Below are positions 1 through 10,575 of a DNA stretch of 64,000 bases, piece by piece (positions within the stretch are counted from its first letter, which is position 1; every line of letters begins with the position of its first letter). The notes beneath the pieces were generated by a model, which was given only the letters and a program-made list of their open reading frames with translations, was not told where the DNA came from and ran no database searches. The translations under genes were made by a program, and so were the position numbers. Source of the DNA: Helianthus annuus (taxonomy: Eukaryota > Streptophyta > Magnoliopsida > Asterales > Asteraceae); NCBI RefSeq assembly GCF_002127325.2, contig NC_035433.2:83581267-83645266 (forward strand), written 5' to 3'.

Positions 1-440
1 AATGCATTTCATGACGTTTAGAAGGCTGAACAGGCAAGTTAGACATTTTTCTGCATCTGTGACTTTCACGCGGCCCGCATTAAGGATCAGGCAACATGGA
101 CGCGGGCCGCCTGAATCCTCATGTCAGTAAACGAATCAACGGGTGGCTCGCGGCCCGCATTAAATCATTCATATCTTTAACGCGGCCAGCCTCAGGCCTG
201 TAAATCAAGATTTTCAAATCTTTTGTCATGATTAGCCTGACCTTTCGGTTTCGAAGGGGTAACTTTGCGATTTGGCCCTCGATTATTTACAAATAAGGGC
301 CTCGTGACTTTTACCCACATTGTTAAGTCCCCGGTTAGTTTAATTACTATCCGAAAAGCCTTAACTTTTATCGTTGACTCTTTTAACCCTTCGCATACGA
401 ATTTGATCATAACTTTCTCGTTTTAAAACGGAACTTCGCG
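1..440 (-). repeat. Antisense fragment of a Gypsy-type LTR
   Basis: Read on the minus strand this piece matches the LTR near the right end of the window (about 61947-62200), including the shared run that begins CGCGAAGTTCCG and continues through a conserved region. It is therefore an inverted relative of that LTR, truncated by the window edge on one side and by the junction at 440/441 on the other. It carries GC-rich palindromic words (GCGGCCCGC, GCGGGCCGC) at 69-112 and 149-199, in the position where the right-hand LTR has TTACGGACCGTAA words. A 72-codon open frame lies in it and is partly conserved in the other copy, but nothing suggests that it is a protein gene. Confidence 0.7.
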
Positions 441-592
441 ACATTTGTCACAGGGCCAAACAACATAGGGCACAGGGCCAAACAACATAGGGCACCATTT
501 GATCATAAAAGTTTTACAAATTAAAACTGAGCCTAATGATACCAATCCTTGTGACATTTGTCACAGGGCCAAACAACATAGGGCACCATTTC
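441..592. repeat. Triplicated junction segment
   Basis: The segment CACAGGGCCAAACAACATAG occurs three times, in about 441-472, 471-500 and 553-592. The last copy is the normal one inside the Copia integrase region. The first two lie at the breakpoint between the Copia fragment and the antisense LTR fragment, so they look like templated filler copied during repair. Confidence 0.75.
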
Positions 593-1881
593 CTCTAAGT
601 GACCATAGGTCAACTAAAGTAGGGGATCTAGTACACTTAGATGTTTGGGGTCCCTACAAAGTCACTAGCATAGATGGGTACAAATATTTTCTCACTGTTG
701 TCGATGATTTTACCAGATTTGTATGGGTGTATTTAATGAAATCTAAATCCGAAGTTTTTGAAAATATACAAAGTTTTTACAATTTAGTCAAAACCCAATT
801 TGAAGTTGATTTCAAAGTGCTTCGAAGTGATAATGGGTCAGAATTCATTAACTCTCAAATGACTGCCTTTGTTAAAACTAAAGGAGTCATTCATCAAACC
901 TCATGCACTTATACTCCACAACAAAATGGGGTTGTAGAAAGAAAACATAGACACTTGTTAAATGTTGCAAGAGCTTTATTATCTCAGTCTAAAGTCCCTC
1001 TTAAATACTGGTATGAATGTGTTCTTACTGCTTCCTACTTAATTAACAGGCTTCCTTCCTCTGTGCTGCATGGTTGTTCTCCTTATGAAATGCTATTTGG
1101 TTTTAAACCTTCTCTTGTTCACTTGAAAGTGTTTGGTAGCCTTTGTTTCTTCATCGTTTTAGACAATTCTGATAAACTTGAGGAACGAGCTGAAAAATGC
1201 GTTTTTATGGGATATTCTAACTTTAAAAAGGGGTATAAGGTCTGGAGTTTGGACCAAAGAAAATTCATTTTTTCCAGAGATGTCAGTTTTCATGAAACTG
1301 TTTTCCCTTTTAAAAATGACTCTGCTGATCAAATTAATACAAACCTTTTAAACCAACTAAACTTTTTTGACAACCTTGAACCTTCAAGTGATACAAATCC
1401 CAATGATGAAGAGAAGGGTGCCACTGACTCAACTACTGTGACTCAGCAACACAGTGATGCAGTTGAGTCAACTATTGATAGTAATACTCAACAATCATCA
1501 GGCATTGATGATGTGTCTGAGAACAATGAGTCCATAGGTGTTACAACTAAACCTGTGAGGGCTGAGTCTAGTAGTATTCATGATGAGTCAAACCTTCCTG
1601 AGGGTACTCAAAACATTAGAAGATCTACTAGATCTGCCTCTGCTCCTAAAAGATTTGATGACTTTATTGTTGGGAATGCTAAATATAGTTATGATAAAGT
1701 TGTTAATTATTCCAACCTACCTAGTGAAAGTATATGTCTTGCTGCCAATATCAATAAAGTTATTGAACCACACACTTATAAAGAAGCTCTTAAAGATAAA
1801 AGGTGGATTGATGTTATGAATGATGAATTGTCTGCTCTATATAAAAACAATACCTGGGATCTTGTGGATATCCCTAGTGGT
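499..1881 (+). pseudogene. Copia pol, integrase part (interrupted)
   Basis: This frame covers the zinc-finger end of integrase (CDICHRAKQHRAPF), the integrase core and the linker into reverse transcriptase. The catalytic triad is visible: Asp in HLDVWGPY, Asp in RSDNGSEF and Glu in GVVERKHR. In a living element the protein would insert cDNA into the chromosome. The frame stays open to the solo LTR insertion, where the terminal TGA of the LTR supplies the stop directly after the target duplication. The start is not real, because the 5' part of the polyprotein is missing. The reading frame resumes after 3608, so the insertion is the main break in this half. Confidence 0.85.
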
Positions 1882-2131
1882 TGATATGCGCAAAATGCAA
1901 ACATATAAATTATATCAATTGTGGCATAAAACTAACCCTTTTTAGTACTAATGTTGGAAAAAGTGTGCTTTTGTCTTCCTTTTGTATTTTCAGGATTAAA
2001 TGAGCTCAAATTAACAAAAGAAGCAAAAAGACAGCAAAATCTAACATAAATACAAGAAAAGGAACAAAAGTGGATTGCCCGACCCCTCGACAGCATCTTC
2101 CCAAGTAAAACTAAGAACACAGAAGACTGAA

Positions 2132-2370
2132 CACGCACCGTGCTCAGCGAGCACGGGGCCGTGCCCAAGAAGTAGCAGAAAAGACAAACCTATAGAAGCT
2201 TCTATTGCCCACCATGGGGCCGTGCCCAGCGGACACGGGGGCGTGGTCCAGTTGCTGCAGGCGCATTTATTGTAATTGCGAATTACAATTAATGAAGAGA
2301 GAGAGTGTCAGATGGACACGGGGCCGTGCCCAGCAGGCACGGGGCCGTGCCCAGCAGGCACGGGGCCGTG
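2132..2370. repeat. Paired palindrome array in the solo LTR
   Basis: Palindromes of the form CACGG-N2-CCGTG lie in pairs: 2132-2142 with 2152-2163, 2213-2224 with 2234-2245, and a triplet 2317-2328, 2338-2349, 2359-2370. Centres within a set are 20.5-21 bp apart. The set ends about 20 bp before a TATA box. A separate hairpin with 14-bp arms lies at 2264-2294, one position of which is mismatched. Confidence 0.85.
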
Positions 2371-2389
2371 CCCAGGCTTCTGTTCAGCC

Positions 2390-2398
2390 TATAAATAG
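2390..2398 (+). promoter_or_regulatory. TATA box of the solo LTR
   Basis: TATAAATAG follows the palindrome array and is conserved at the same place in both E3 LTRs. It is the likely U3 promoter core, with transcription expected to start about 30 bp downstream. Confidence 0.6.
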
Positions 2399-3608
2399 GA
2401 GTGCTTGGAGCCATTTCAACTCATCCCTTGGCACACCACCTCTCTCACACTTCACCCACCACCCACCACCACCATATCACCATCATCCATCATCCACCAC
2501 CATCATCCATTGTCCATCATAGAGTGTGTGAGTCGTCTAGGGATCCAAGATTGGTCGTAAGAGTTCTTGACAATCAAAGGCCACGTTTGCCTAAGTCTCT
2601 TACATCACTTGGTGAAGACAAGTGTTTAGTGTAATACTTTTTATTTTTAATCTTTTGCACTTTTTAATTGGTTTTGTATTAATGACTTTAATTACTAGTT
2701 TCTTATGTTGAAGGTGATTCTTCCTTATCGTTTGTCCGTGGTGTCTTGGCGTTATTTTACTGTCTATATAAAATAAAAGATTTTCACCATTCATATCTCC
2801 ACGGTCTATATGGAGGTATGTTGGCTACCTGGTCGGGGATTAAGGGAACGGTTTGGTAAGAGTCTTGCCATTGTTCAGTGTATAGATCCTGCAAAGGAAC
2901 CTGGGTCAAATTTAGTAGGACCTCCTTCAATACCCAAAGGTATTGGATGGCGGGGGTCCAAACTCTTTGATCCCCTCATAAGTTAAACTACTATTAAAAC
3001 TTTAACCCGGCTACTTAGGACTGTATCCCTGCTGACTCAGACTACTTAGCCGAGGGTAACGTCGCCTTCAAAAGAGGGGCCTACCACATTATGCATTAAT
3101 AACTTAATTAATTATCTTTCAATAATCCGACCCTTTAGGATTGTATCCTTGCTGACTCAAACTACTGGGTTGAGGGTAACGTCACCTTCAAAAGAGGGGC
3201 CTACTACAATAACTAAGATAATCTCTTAAACAAGTGCAAAAGTGCGAAAATAATCAAAGGTTACACTAACACACGAGTCGGATCCAAGTGATTCATCTTG
3301 TCTATCTGTTTTTATTTTTATTTTATTTTCAGCATTTTAGTTAGTTTTATTTTCTTAGTTTAAAATCTTTTTCTAACATTTTGATTTGATTAGACGTTGA
3401 GGATTAACCGGTACTAAAAGCTCTTGTGTCCTTGGACGACCTAGGTATCTTACCAACACTATACTACGTTCACGATGGGTGCACTTGCCCATATGTGTGT
3501 TTAGTGTTAGTAAATATCGTGTTTTATAAATTTAAAACTTGACTAAAAGTGTAAAAAGGGCTTAAAATATACATCTAATATATATAACACCTCGCACACA
3601 TCAGTGGT

Positions 3609-5033
3609 AAAAAACCTATTGGGTGCAAATGGGTGTTTAAAGTTAAGTACAAATCAACATGTGAAATAGATAGATTTAAAGCTAGGCTTGTTGCTAAGGG
3701 GTTTAACCAACGTGAAGGGATTGACTTTGAGGAAACATTCTTCCCTTTTGTCAAAATGGTTACGATTCGATGTGTTGTTAGTCTATCTATTCAAAACAAC
3801 TGGCCGTTATATCAACTTGACGTAAATAATGCTTTTCTTTATGGTAATCTTAGGGAAGAAGTCTATATGACTCTACCTGATGGGCTAAATGTTGATCAAC
3901 AGAATAAAATTTGTAAATTAAACAAATCTTTATATGGGTTAAAACAAGCCCCACGTATGTGGAATGAGCGACTTGTTCAAACATTAGTTAAAATTGGGTT
4001 TGTTCAATCTAAATGTGATCATTCCATGTTTATTAATTCCGAAAAATCTGTCTTGATTGTTCTCTTGGTGTATGTTGATGATATTGTGTTAACACGGAAC
4101 TGTGAACAAGAGATAACTAAAATCAAGAGTCTTTTGAAAAACGAATTTTTGATCAAAGATCTTGGTTTACTAAAGTATTTTCTTGGGATAGAAGTAATCA
4201 AAACTAATAACGGTGTTTGCCTTTCTCAAAGAAAGTATTGTATGGACTTGTTAAATGAGTATGGGATGAGTGGTAGTAAGCCCAATAGCTGTCCCATTGA
4301 CCAAAATCATGTTTTGACCAATCTAACACTAAATAACTCGAAGCCTGTTGATGTCACACAATATCAAAAACTGATAGGTAAACTTATTTACCTATCACAC
4401 ACTAGACCTGATATTGCTTACTCTGTTCATTATTTATCTAAGTTTATGCATAAGCCTACTGAGGCTCATACTCAAATCGCTTTCAAGGTGTTAAGGTACC
4501 TAAAAGGTGCACCTGGCACTGGGATCCTGTTTACAAAAAGCAATACATTTCAGTTAACCGCCTTTGCAGATTCGGACTGGGCTAAATGTGTGGATAGCCG
4601 TAGGTCTGTCACTGGGTTTTGCATATTTCTTGGTGGATCCTTGGTTTCATGGAAAAGCAAACAACAAAGTGTAGTTTCACGGTCCTCTGCCGAAGCCGAA
4701 TACAGGTCCATGTGCAGTGCCATATGTGAAGTGTTGTGGCTACTGAATATCTTAAGAGAACTTCATGTTGATGTGAATATTCCGGTTGTGTTGAAATGAG
4801 ATAACACTGCAGCTTTTTCTATTGCTGCCAATCCTGTCTTTCACGACAGAACCAAGCATTTCGAAGTTGATTTATTCTTTCTAAGGGAGAAAATTGCATC
4901 AAGGTTGATCAAAACTCAAGGGGTTAAGACCGAGCATCAGCTAGCTGACATATTTACCAAAGACTTACTCCGAAAAGCTCACTCTGAAATGTGTAAGTTG
5001 CTAGGTCTGTTTCCAATCTTTTTGCACATTTAA
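3609..5033 (+). pseudogene. Copia pol, reverse transcriptase and RNase H
   Basis: The frame continues directly from the integrase part once the solo LTR and one target duplication are removed. Reverse transcriptase motifs include VAKGFNQ, LDVNNAFL and the catalytic YVDD near 4070. RNase H motifs include ADSDWA near 4570 and SSAEAEYRS near 4690. One in-frame TGA at 4797-4799 splits the RNase H end; beyond it the same frame stays open to TAA at 5031-5033 with the usual Copia ending, including HFEVDLFF and LADIFTK. Apart from the LTR insertion and this stop, the region is well preserved. Confidence 0.88.
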
Positions 5034-5036
5034 ACT

Positions 5037-5045
5037 GAGGGGGGA
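5037..5045 (+). other. Copia polypurine tract
   Basis: GAGGGGGGA lies directly upstream of the LTR start TGTTAAAAATATT. This is where plus-strand DNA synthesis would be primed. Confidence 0.8.
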
Positions 5046-5582
5046 TGTTAAAAATATTAGTATTTATCCAGTATAAATGTGCCTTTTTTATTCCTTTTAT
5101 TTATTTTTAACCATTTCCTTTATCTTTGATTGTGAGGTTTTGGGCTATGATGTTTGGACTGCTGGCTTTGGGCTTTTATCAAGATGGACTGCTGGCTTGG
5201 GCTTATAGCCGTTGTGACTAGTTGGGCTGCTGGCTTGGGCTCCTATGTTGTCGCTTAGGGTTTGCCAGGATAAAAGGGGGCTTGCTTGGTCCCTTGGCTT
5301 ATGCAATCGAGCATCTCATTTCTTGTTCATCATTTCTTTGTTCACTGCTTTGTTTCCATATCCTCACATGTACATTCGTGAGTCTAGGGTTTATCTATTA
5401 CTTGTACCGATCATCCTGTTGGAGATCCTTTTTGCTCTTTTATTCGTTTGTTAATCTGTGATGACAGATTTGTTCAATCACTGTATTTGGTGCTAAGTTT
5501 TTCATAATAAAACTGTTTGATTTTTGAGTTCTGACATTTTTCTTCGGTCATAATAAAACTGTTTGATTCTTGAGTTCTGACA
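5046..5582 (+). repeat. Copia 3' LTR
   Basis: Begins TGTTAAAA right after the polypurine tract. Two candidate ends share the sequence TTGAGTTCTGACA, at 5536 and 5582, because a 46-bp unit is tandemly duplicated (5502-5547 and from 5548). There is no 5' LTR in the window for comparison, so the exact end is uncertain. Confidence 0.7.
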
Positions 5583-5948
5583 TTTTTTTTCGAACCCGAA
5601 CCTCTTTTGCTAGAACCCGAACCTCTCTTGCTTGAACCATCCATCTTTGTATTGATTTCTTTAAATTTGGAAGAATGTTTGGATTTGAAGGAAAAATGTT
5701 TGGATTGAGTTGGAGAATTATTTAGATTTTTAAAAATGGTTTGTATATATAAAAAAAGCTTTCAAACGGTCAAATATCCCAATGGATCCCTCCCCAACGG
5801 TATAATTTTTTCGAATGTTTAACGCGTCATAAATATGACACGTTCTTAAGTTGACGCGTTGAAAAGTGTGGGTGGCGGCGGTGTTTTGCAATCTTTCACG
5901 CGTTAAACTCTTTCATCACGGACAAAAATCATGCCACCCCGGGTGGCC
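5583..5948 (-). mobile_element. 5' end of a PIF/Harbinger-type element
   Basis: On the minus strand the piece starts with GGCCACCCGGGGTGGC next to TTA (949-951 of the 5900s), then a leader, then an open start MDGSSKRGSGSSKRGSGS (ATG at 5644-5642) that runs into the Copia 3' LTR. A Ser/Gly/Lys-rich start would suit an ORF1 of this transposon type. The rest of the element is missing. The assignment rests on layout and the TTA-type flank, so it is moderate. Confidence 0.45.
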
Positions 5949-6090
5949 TTAAAGTTAACGTGAGCGTTTGCAACTTACAAGTAATCCCAACATAAAGGTC
6001 ATAATATGTAACTTACCCTAATAAAAACGTTTGAAATAGCCTACCTGATCTGAATCAGTAAGACCCAAAAAGGTCTGACATTTTGGTTAA
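5949..6090. other. Short spacer, no feature seen
   Basis: AT-rich sequence between two Harbinger-type pieces. No open frame or repeat was recognised. TAA at 6088-6090 is the probable target duplication of the next element. Confidence 0.5.
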
Positions 6091-7919
6091 GACCATGTGT
6101 AGTCATAAAGCCGTTTAGGGAACGTTATGCGAAAAGTAGCAAAACGTGCATAAGGGGGGCTTTATGGGGCTTTATATCACAAGACAGTGTAGTCATAAAG
6201 CCCCATACTCATCATTACTCAATTATTAATTTTCTATTTTTTATAATTAATTTCTAACTTTATAAAATTAAAAACCATTAAAAAAATTTAAAAAAAATCA
6301 TTTCATTAAATTAAAAAACATTACAATAAAATTAAAAAACACTACAATAAAGTTAAAAAAACTCAAAGATTATATTTTTTTTATTCGCTACTTTTATTGT
6401 ATCTCCATCTTCAACGCTTTTCCGATTATGTGGTCGTGCGGTTCCGAGTAAAATTCAAAGTCTTTTTCTCATTGCATATCCCCCATAATCTCGGTCACTT
6501 CCAGGTTCTCTTCCATACGTTGAGCCCCTAGGTCGTGTATGTCTTGAAGGCGTTGGTTCATCTCCGTAAAGGCATTAGTCAAGTTGGATCCCACCGACAA
6601 TGACTCCAGCCTCCACGATCTTGCAACCCTTCTTCTTCCGGCGGGTCGTGCTAGCTCTTCCGTCGGCTCATCCACCCCTTCCTCTCTAGTGAATAACGGA
6701 TTAACATCGTTTGCGTCCGTGTTTCGAGCATCGGACATTGGCGTTTCGGGTTCAACCGACTCGTTGGTTTTCGATCTCTTTGACGGCCTTTTATTTGTCG
6801 ACCGACCCGAAGTAGTTCCTACCATTGTAGGGACGTTGGCCCGTTTGGCGCTATTACTAAGAATTTTCCAGCACTTCAAGTATGGGAAATTACCTTGAGC
6901 GGCTTGATATTCTATTAAGGCGGCCTGTGTAATGTCCTCGTCGTTATGGCCACTTTTCCATCCGTTTTTTACCCGTTGGTAAACGGATTGAAAATTTATA
7001 CACTTTTTGTTGATATCGGTCCACTTGCCCGATATTAAATCCAGTAGCCGGTAGCAATCCCCTACCCATGAGCCTGAAAAATAGTTCTCGGATTCGGTTC
7101 CAAAAAACAATTTTATTTTGGTTGTTTGCTAAAAAAATTAATACAAAAAAATTAATACCGAACCCTTTAAAAAGTTTAAAAATATTACCTATTTCGTGAT
7201 CCTCCGACACGTCGAGCCAAGCTCAAGTTAATGCGTACTCTTTATCATCTCATGGTTCGACATTTTTTTCGTTCAAGTTTCGGTTTTCTTTTTATGGTTG
7301 CATTTGGTTTTATTTTGTTGCGCATCCTCTACTACCGGTTGGGTATCCGGGACGAAATCGGGCTCGCGTCATGGCGAGTCGAATGCCTGTGCCGAGCCGA
7401 AGGCTTGAGACGACCCGATTCCTCCCATGTTGTGATTCGGGTTCCAAAGGTATAGATTTGGGTCCCATGAGAGGGGTTGATTCAATAGGTTCATGAATCC
7501 GGTTTGATTTTGATTGTAGACGACAAACCAGATCCGTAGGGGGTGGGTCGAGTAGGAACCGGAGAAACGGGATGGCTAGGATTGGTCGTCTGGTTTGTGT
7601 CCGCACTAGAACGTGGAAGAACAAAACCTTTGTTGTAGGGATGCATTGTATAAAAACCTAGATTTTTATAAAGTAAAGATAGAGAGAAGATGGTAGTTGA
7701 GTGTGTAGGTTTTTAAAAGAATGAGTTGAAAGGGTGATTATATATATAAATTTAAAAGAATTAGTTTTTTTAATTAACATGACAGTTCAACGGTCATTTT
7801 TTGAAAACATACAATTTCTCCGGTGTTTTCAGCTTCACGAGGACACAAAAAATCAACCAATAACGCCGGCTGGAGCGATGTGGCTGAGCGCTATGGGGCG
7901 CTATGGCACCCTCCACCGG
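6091..7919 (-). mobile_element. PIF/Harbinger-type element with decayed ORF1
   Basis: The element starts GACCATGTGTAGTCATAAAG and is flanked by TAA on both sides (6088-6090 and 7920-7922). Its right terminus (reverse complement CCGGTGGAGGGTGCCATAG) matches the left one only weakly, so the right boundary is tentative. Inside is a minus-strand ORF1-like pseudogene and no DDE transposase. A related terminus occurs at 49968. Confidence 0.5.
6469..7646 (-). pseudogene. Myb/SANT-like ORF1 (NAM-associated type), broken
   Basis: The gene reads leftward. The start ATG is at 7646-7644 and opens a Pro/Ser/Thr-rich exon that is broken by a frameshift near 7500. The second, well-preserved block (6469-7110) contains a trihelix-like region (SGKWTDINKKCINFQSVYQ), a linker with basic residues (KRPSKRSK) and a helical C-terminus ending at 6469. 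Similar proteins are the ORF1 products of plant PIF/Harbinger elements and are often annotated in genomes as Myb/SANT-like or NAM-associated proteins. They bind DNA and help the transposase. This copy cannot give a full product. Family placement is from recall of the motif pattern. Confidence 0.6.
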
Positions 7920-8554
7920 TAACAAATTTTTATTTATGGATCTACTACCTTTGTTATTCTAAAGCAAACCTTTTCTTTTTCTATTGTTGCATGATGACTT
8001 CCTATTCTGGCATTTGTGATCAATCATCATCCACAAACTATGTTCGCATATTTTATATATATATACATGGTAGGGTTCTAGAGTGAACAACCTCCCAAGA
8101 GTGAACTGTGTGAACAGATCTTGACCGTTGATTTTCATCATCTTTAGATATTAAATGAATGGCATGATGGTAATTAGTTTGTTAATTTTTTCTATTTAAT
8201 TAAATGAATATGGGTATTTTTGTAACTACACAATATAATAAAATTCAAAACCTGGAAACTTAGTTTCCATACCTAAATAGTTTCCATTTTCTTCAATTAA
8301 CCTTTTATTCCCACTTGCATATCTTCTCTCTCTCACATTCAGATTGCGACGACAGAGAAACCCAGATCAAGATCGTCGGAGCAACCGAGTCGCCGGAAAA
8401 CGCATCTGATTTTCAACTACTAAAGGTACACAATGTAAAGTCTTAATGTTTATATGTTTCAGAAAGTAATTGCATGTTTTTTTTGTTTTATAAATGAACT
8501 AAGAACATCAAATCGGAATAAGGGTTTGAATAATGTGTTCAGAAAGTTGTTTAG
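7920..8554. other. Flank of the nest, with a UTR-like exon
   Basis: Mostly AT-rich. The part 8330-8425 looks like a plant 5' UTR (CT-rich start, GACGACAGAGAAACCC, CGGAAAACG) followed by a splice donor G|GTACAC at 8425/8426 and intron-like T-rich sequence. If so, E1 inserted into the first intron of a gene or gene fragment. No coding part was found on this side. Confidence 0.35.
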
Positions 8555-10407
8555 TGATGGAGAGGGTGAAACCCGAGCTTTAGAGTGTGTAAATATAATG
8601 ATTTATGCGTATTTGATGTGTTTACTTGCTTAGAATGAAGTAACTATGAGATTTTAGTGATTCGCAGGTAAAGCACGTAATTCGATGCATTTACGATGGT
8701 TAAAGATGAATTTGTGAGTATAGGATGGGATATCGCAGCTCAAGGATGGATGTTAAAGCTTGTTCGGGTGATATAAGGACTCACGAGTGGAAGAAGTGTG
8801 AAAAAGTGAAGTTTGGGGACCAATTTGGTATATTATGAAAGTTATGTGAAGCTTACTTGTGCAAGAATCAAAGAGGTATAAAGTTCAGGGGTTGATTGGC
8901 ACTTTATTGAAAGTTACTTTATACTTAAACATGTGAGAGAAATGAAGAATTAAAGTAGAGGGGCCAAAGTGTCATTTGATGGAAGTTGGTGTGAAGAGGA
9001 GATATTCACAAGGAAATTCGATTGTAGCTTATGGTCTACAACTCGTAGCTTACGAGTTATGGTGGTTGTTGTGCTTTGGGACAGAAAATGTAAATCGTAG
9101 CCTACGGGTTGTCATCCGTAGGTTACGAGTGGATGTGTTAAGTTAACAATGTTGAACAGAACTTTTTAAACGTAGCCTACGAGTCCACACCTGTAACCTA
9201 CGACCTGGGAAGTCAAAAAGGAAGCATGTGAGGGTTTATTTTTATGTTTTGATATATCAAATCCATCATCAACACATCGGTTGACAAGGGGGGCGGTGCT
9301 GACTTGACATTGGGATATACAAAAACATAATCATCATATTCAATATAGGGAGGCAGCCGCCACTTTTGGACATCATCATGATATCAGACATTTACGTGGA
9401 GAAAATATCAACAACATCATCATTGAAGGTGGGCCTTTGGGGATGTGATTCCTTTCCATCACCACAACATAACCGCATACATCATCATCAATTGAAAGCC
9501 CACATACATGCACATGGACTTCCCTTTTGGGCTGAATAGTGGCTGAATGTGAGGGGGGCTTTGACGGCAGTCTTGGGCTTTTGGGGGGATCGATATACAC
9601 ACTGGGACTTGGGCAGCTTTTCACAAGGGAATTTTTGGTCAACATTAAATATACAAGAATCATCATCAGTGGCAGCAAGGAACAACTTTTGGAGGGAACC
9701 GCACACATCAAATCATCATCATATATCTCATATAATATCATCATCTCGACGGCAGTAGACGGAAGACAAAAGGAGGGCTTTTGAAGATCCATCAACCAAC
9801 ATGAGCGGCTAGTCTCCTACTGGTTTCCTCCGAATGGAGGGTTTTTGTAAGTTAGACAATTTTATGTGTTTGTGACAATCGTATAACTTGGTGATCTAAG
9901 CATTCGATGCTTTTCACCTTGATTTGATTTGTTGATTGTAAATAATTGCATTTATTTAAACCTTAATTTCTAAGCATTCAGTTCCCGAGAGTTCTAGTAA
10001 TTGGGATATATTTGACATGGGGTTAGGGTTTGTAATTGTAATTGATAATCATTCGATAACCTCCCGTTATGTATTGACCGGAGTACCTAGTCGTTGGTTA
10101 TCACAATTGATGAATTAAGTTAAACACTTATGTCTATGTGAGTGTTTCGATTAAACACATAATTGAATCTAGTTGTAAAACCTAAAATCTGGAGGAACCA
10201 TTGTTCTTTCTATTGATTTAAATCTCACTTTTAGTTCGTAATTTTTAGATAATCAATCAAATCCAACAACTGAGTTTTACTCTTTCAATAGTAGTTAATC
10301 AAAACTGAGCATTACACACTTTCAACAATCCTCCTCTGGTTCGATATCCGACTTATCATATCTACATAGTTTAGTTGGTTTTTGCATGTCCATAACCACA
10401 GACATCA
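8555..10407 (+). repeat. E1 5' LTR
   Basis: 1853 bp, from TGATGGAGAGGG to CAGACATCA, with matching ends TGATG/CATCA. It resembles 36444-38268 at roughly 98 percent by eye, with about 30 substitutions and a few small indels, one of 8 bp near 10145. Confidence 0.9.
9023..9202. repeat. E1 paired palindrome array (5' LTR)
   Basis: Three pairs of 11-bp palindromes of the type CGTAGCCTACG: 9023-9033 with 9044-9054, 9096-9106 with 9117-9127, and 9171-9181 with 9192-9202. In each pair the centres are exactly 21 bp apart. The same array is kept in the 3' LTR at 36912-37091. Confidence 0.85.
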
Positions 10408-10410
10408 AAA

Positions 10411-10427
10411 TGGCGCCGTTGCCGGGG
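10411..10427 (+). other. E1 primer binding site (tRNA-Asp)
   Basis: TGGCGCCGTTGCCGGGG, 3 bp after the LTR, is the complement of the 3' end of plant tRNA-Asp(GTC). This primer is typical for the Athila/Tat branch. Confidence 0.9.
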
Positions 10428-10575
10428 AGGCGTGCGCAAAGTGCTTAGTGTTAAGTTCTAGTTAGTTAAATATACAAAAAAAATCCAAAAATAGTGTCTT
10501 TTTAATTTGTTCTGTTTTGTTCGGATTTACGCGAGGTTTTCTTGTTTTTGTTTGTGCAGGTGATCTAGGAAGTGT

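Larger units (their letters stand above)
1882..3603 (+). mobile_element. Solo LTR of the E3 family inside Copia pol
   Basis: A 1722-bp sequence begins TGATATGCG and ends CACACATCA. It is flanked by the perfect 5-bp duplication GTGGT (1877-1881 and 3604-3608). It aligns along its length with the LTRs of E3 (14750-16438 and 20875-22563). No internal region is present, so this is what recombination between two LTRs leaves behind. Removing it restores the Copia reading frame. Confidence 0.93.
441..5582 (+). mobile_element. 5'-truncated Ty1/Copia retrotransposon
   Basis: Integrase, reverse transcriptase and RNase H follow in the Copia order, then a polypurine tract and a 3' LTR. The 5' LTR, primer binding site, gag and protease are absent. 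The element was cut at 440/441 and later received a solo LTR at 1882-3603. Its 3' end lies inside a Harbinger-type element, whose first codons begin right after 5582, so the Copia element probably inserted there. Subfamily cannot be settled by eye. Confidence 0.85.

Noticed and set aside
192..410. 72-codon open frame in the antisense LTR, with a partly conserved partner at 61983-62186
   Set aside because: Both lie in LTR U3-like sequence and differ by frame-neutral and non-neutral changes alike; no domain is visible and similarity follows from shared LTR ancestry.
2205..2522. Open frames with repeated HGAVP/RGRAQQA words
   Set aside because: They are translations of the palindrome array and CCACCA-rich leader of an LTR.
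5222..5461. 79-codon open frame with hydrophobic residues
   Set aside because: Lies inside the Copia LTR and has no start context or domain.
9376..9795. Overlapping open frames in the E1 LTR, repeated at 37264-37682
   Set aside because: Repeated only because the LTR is repeated; frames are not conserved as protein.
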